Translations under genes and position numbers: made by a program | Shown here: positions 43,005-45,797 of the stretch, one piece after another | How positions within the stretch are numbered: the stretch's first letter is position 1 | Layout of the letters: every line of letters begins with the position of its first letter | From: Candidatus Methanovirga aequatorialis | Lineage (GTDB): Archaea > Methanobacteriota > Methanobacteria > Methanobacteriales > Methanobacteriaceae | DNA length: 45,797 nt | Direction: 5' to 3' | Assembly: GCA_031282205.1 (NCBI GenBank) | Contig: JAITEE010000051.1 | Coordinates: 1-45,797, forward strand | Notes under the pieces: generated by a model | Databases searched by the model: none | Told to the model about the DNA's origin: nothing | What the model saw: the letters and a program-made list of their open reading frames with translations, nothing else

Positions 43005-43475
43005 ATGCCTAAAAAAAAATTAACTCATTTAAAAGGTGATGGAATTCGTATGGTTGAAGTTGGTGATAAACCACTTCAAAAGAGAGTAGCAAAGGCTTTT
43101 GGTAGAATAATTTTAGATGAGGAAACAATAGCCATGATTGAAAATCATGATATTAAAAAGGGGAACGTTTTGACAACTGCACAAGTTGCTGCAATTAACG
43201 GTATTAAAAACACTTCAAATATGATTCCATTAACTCATCCATTACAAATTACAGGAATAACAGTAGATTTTCAAGTGAAAAAAACTGAAATAGCCATTAT
43301 CGTTGAAGTTAAGACCATTGGACAAACAGGTGTAGAGATGGAAGCTCTCACTGGAGTGAGCACAGGACTTTTAACAATATGGGATATGGTTAAATCTGTT
43401 GAAAAAGATGATGATGGTCAATATCCTAATACAATAATTACTGACATTCAAGTTTTAAATAAAATAAAAGAATAA
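43005..43475 (+). CDS. moaC: Cyclic pyranopterin monophosphate synthase
   Basis: MoaC makes cyclic pyranopterin monophosphate from the MoaA product, an early step in molybdopterin/tungstopterin synthesis needed for formylmethanofuran and formate dehydrogenases. The 156-residue product shows GDKPLQKRVAKAFGRI, VAAINGIKNTSNMIPLTHPL (active site) and TGVEMEALTGVSTGLLTIWDM. These are all conserved MoaC blocks and the length is right. Hel308 follows after 77 bases on the same strand. Confidence 0.97.
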   Translation: MPKKKLTHLKGDGIRMVEVGDKPLQKRVAKAFGRIILDEETIAMIENHDIKKGNVLTTAQVAAINGIKNTSNMIPLTHPLQITGITVDFQVKKTEIAIIVEVKTIGQTGVEMEALTGVSTGLLTIWDMVKSVEKDDDGQYPNTIITDIQVLNKIKE

Positions 43476-43552
43476 TGGTTATAATTTGATTTTAAACCAT
43501 AAAATTACTTAAATACAGCAAGATTTAGCTATCGTTGATGTGAGGAAAATTA

Positions 43553-45619
43553 ATGAATAAGATACCAGAACAAATAAAAGAAGTTATAAATGATTCATAT
43601 CCATATATTAAACAATTAAATCCTGCTCAAAAGGCAGTTATTGATTCTGGATATTTAGAAGATGATTCTAATTATATAATAGCTATTCCTACTGCAAGTG
43701 GAAAGACAGTACTAGGGGTTATGGCGGCTTTACAGTCGATACTTAAAGGAGGTAAAGCTATTTATACGGCTCCCTTAATTTCAATTCAGAATGAAAAAAT
43801 AGCTGAATTTAAGAAATTTGAAAAACATGGAATTAAAGTTGGTAGGCACCCCTCTTCAAATGACCTGTCTGTTATGGTTTTTGAATCTTTCGATGGTTTA
43901 ACTCGCTTTTCATGGGATAGTTTAAAGGAGGTTGACACCCTCATAATCGATGAATTTCACATGATAGGTGAGTTTACAAGAGGACCCACTTTGGAGTGTG
44001 CAATTACACGAGCTAAAATTATTAATCCTTCCATTAAAATAGTGGCTTTATCGGCAACCTTAAATAATATGGATGAAATTAAGAGTTGGTTAAATGCCAA
44101 AGTTGTTGAAGATGATTACAGACCAGTTCCATTAAATAAGGAAGTTTTAAATACAGAAATGTTTGATAGTCAAAATAAAAACGATGCTGTGGTTAAAGTT
44201 GTTGAAAAGAGTTTTGGAGAAGATTCACAGTCCTTGGCTTTTGTATCTACAAGAAGATCCACCGAATCCTTGGCTGAGTACGTTGGAGAAAAGATAGGTA
44301 AAAAATTGAATGACGATGAGAGGAAAAAATTTAAAAAAGTTTCTAATAAGATTTTAGATGTTCCCAAAGCTAAAGGTTCAAATCCAACCTCAACATGTTT
44401 AAGATTAAGTGAATGTTGTGGGAATGGAACTGCATTTCATCATGCTGGGATTTTTAATGAACAAAGGGAGATCGTTGAAGAGGAGTTTAGAGACGGTAAT
44501 CTTTTAATGATATCTGCAACACCAAGTTTGATGTATGGAGTCAACTTACCTTCAAGATCGGTGGTGATTAGAGATTACACTCGATGGACTTCACAAGGAT
44601 TACAGGCTATTCCTGTTTTTGATTATGAGCAAATGTCTGGAAGAGCTGGAAGACCTTTGTATGATGATGTAGGTTACTCATATTTAATAGCTAAGTCTTT
44701 AGATGAGGCATATGAACTTCAAGACAAGTACGTTAATGGAGATATAGAGGATACGACGTCAAAATTAATCGAAAATAAGGACGCTGTTTTAAGACAAATT
44801 ATAGCTCAAATAGCATCTAACCTTTCTAAAAATATTGATGAAATTCAAGACTTCTTTAACAAAACGTTCTATGGATATCAAATGATGAACGATCCATATA
44901 TGAAAGAATTTGCAGATATTGGCTTGAAGTATGAAATAGAAAATTCCATAGAATTTTTAATCGTTAACGGAATTATTCAACCGACTCCAAAAGGATTAAA
45001 AGTCACCAAGTTCGGTGATTTAATAGCTAAATCTAATTATAAAGTTGAAACAGCTGTTAAATTTAAGGAATATGGAAATAATTTAGATGATTTGGATTCA
45101 AATGATGTTATATATGCTCTTTCATCGACTCCTGATTTACCGTTGATCTCATTTAAAGGGAGAAGATCAAAAGATCCCGTTAGAGAAAAATTATCCTCCT
45201 ATGGTTTATTTGCAACAAACGTTGGAAATCCTGAAGCAACAACAGTCTCTTTAATTGAATGGATCAATGAAAGAAATGAGTTTGAGATAGAAAACGCTTA
45301 TCATGTTTACTCTGCTTCAACAAGACGTTCGGCTTATGATGCATCCATGTTGGTTAAATTCTTTAAAGATATTTTGGAGATAAATGGACATTATGGCTAT
45401 TCACAGCAGTTAGATATTCTATCAGCACGACTTTACTATGGGATAAAAGAAGATTTAATCCAGTTGATCATTGGTATAAAACATTTAGGAAGAAAAAAGG
45501 CGAGAACTCTTATTGAAACACTTGGCGATGATCTTAGACCATACACAGAAAAGGATTTTGAGAAAATAGAAGGGATAGGACCAAAACTATCTAAAAGGAT
45601 AAAAGATTATGTGAATTAA
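43553..45619 (+). CDS. hel308: ATP-dependent DNA helicase Hel308
   Basis: Hel308 is a superfamily 2, 3'-to-5' helicase acting at stalled replication forks. In the 688-residue product: Q-motif region QLNPAQKAVI, Walker A AIPTASGKT near 44-52, Walker B LIIDEFHMIGE near 130, motif III LSATLNN, motif IV SFVSTRRS-like LAFVSTRRSTESLA, motif V TPSLMYGVNLPSRSVVI, motif VI QMSGRAGRPLYDD. The winged-helix and ratchet domains follow, and a C-terminal helix-hairpin-helix region (HLGRKKARTLIETLG, FEKIEGIGPKLSKRI). All expected domains are present. GTGAGGAAAATT precedes the ATG. Confidence 0.96.
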   Translation: MNKIPEQIKEVINDSYPYIKQLNPAQKAVIDSGYLEDDSNYIIAIPTASGKTVLGVMAALQSILKGGKAIYTAPLISIQNEKIAEFKKFEKHGIKVGRHPSSNDLSVMVFESFDGLTRFSWDSLKEVDTLIIDEFHMIGEFTRGPTLECAITRAKIINPSIKIVALSATLNNMDEIKSWLNAKVVEDDYRPVPLNKEVLNTEMFDSQNKNDAVVKVVEKSFGEDSQSLAFVSTRRSTESLAEYVGEKIGKKLNDDERKKFKKVSNKILDVPKAKGSNPTSTCLRLSECCGNGTAFHHAGIFNEQREIVEEEFRDGNLLMISATPSLMYGVNLPSRSVVIRDYTRWTSQGLQAIPVFDYEQMSGRAGRPLYDDVGYSYLIAKSLDEAYELQDKYVNGDIEDTTSKLIENKDAVLRQIIAQIASNLSKNIDEIQDFFNKTFYGYQMMNDPYMKEFADIGLKYEIENSIEFLIVNGIIQPTPKGLKVTKFGDLIAKSNYKVETAVKFKEYGNNLDDLDSNDVIYALSSTPDLPLISFKGRRSKDPVREKLSSYGLFATNVGNPEATTVSLIEWINERNEFEIENAYHVYSASTRRSAYDASMLVKFFKDILEINGHYGYSQQLDILSARLYYGIKEDLIQLIIGIKHLGRKKARTLIETLGDDLRPYTEKDFEKIEGIGPKLSKRIKDYVN

Positions 45620-45797
45620 AACTTGTTTTAAGTTAGTTTAAGTTAGAAAATTTTTATTTTCTTTATTTTTAATTTTAAGATGTTGGCCCTTTTATTTACT
45701 GATAATTTTGTAGTAGTATGAATATGTTAATAATTCCTTTAAAGATCATGGAGAACCACCTTAATCCGTACTATTATTCATGGATAAAATAGTATAT
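45620..45797. other. Right edge, no gene seen
   Basis: Following hel308, the final 178 bases are AT-rich with short repeats (TTTTAAGTTAGTTTAAGTTAG) and T-runs that could terminate transcription. I see no gene. Confidence 0.4.

Noticed and set aside
1-45797. tRNA, rRNA or other well-known structured RNA genes
   Set aside because: I scanned the intergenic spaces by eye for T-loop sequences and GC-rich stems, which stand out in AT-rich archaea, and found none. A covariance-model scan would be decisive.

Overview
The window reads as chromosomal DNA of a methanogenic archaeon of the order Methanobacteriales, most likely Methanobrevibacter or a close relative. The DNA is very AT-rich. It carries coenzyme F420 genes (cofE, cofD), a probable methanofuran gene (mfnD), archaeal IMP cyclohydrolase (purO), archaeosine transglycosylase (tgtA), sn-glycerol-1-phosphate dehydrogenase (egsA) for archaeal lipids, the proteasomal ATPase PAN, both RFC clamp-loader subunits, an archaeal histone, NAC, Hel308 and archaeal phosphopantothenate synthesis. 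A moaC gene and a ModE-like regulator argue against Methanosphaera stadtmanae, which is reported to lack molybdopterin synthesis. The species call is inference.

Layout. 1-1.3 kb: the end of an acidic-repeat protein with a histone-like fold, then decayed genes (small coiled-coil protein, IS630-type transposase). 1.8-9.7 kb: pan, a MATE transporter, tgtA, an MnmC-like tRNA methyltransferase and a hypothetical gene. 9.9-13.3 kb: a small gene and a probable RHH regulator-iorA-iorB operon. 13.3-15.8 kb: gene-poor, with a 32-residue membrane peptide, a broken AAA-ATPase/nuclease gene and a MITE-like element. 15.8-22.8 kb: rfcS-rfcL, a ModE-like regulator, cofE-cofD, purO and histone. 23.3-27.1 kb: a Fic remnant, mfnD, truA and phosphopantothenate synthetase. 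27.2-28.8 kb: nested short insertions, a 47-residue membrane protein, and a HEPN-MNT pair whose HEPN gene is broken. 29-32.3 kb: MoxR-CoxE pair and NAC-phosphoesterase pair. 32.7-38.4 kb: an interrupted tRNA-binding protein gene, an AbrB-like/SIS pair, a tRNA 2-thiolation enzyme, a methyltransferase, and egsA-UPF0179. 38.6-42.8 kb: a second decayed small gene, a hendecad-repeat coiled-coil protein, a frameshifted acyl-CoA ligase and a CAT/E2-like acyltransferase lacking its catalytic His. 43-45.6 kb: moaC and hel308.

Most genes are core housekeeping and biosynthesis. The unusual content lies between them. There are several families of short noncoding elements with terminal inverted repeats; one is present twice in opposite orientation, and another has an occupied and an unoccupied insertion site in the same window. 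At least seven genes are decaying through frameshifts, stops or truncation. Two perfect adjacent palindromes stand upstream of the MNT gene. A likely coiled-coil histone sits at the left edge. All coordinates and translations were read by eye; no database search was run.
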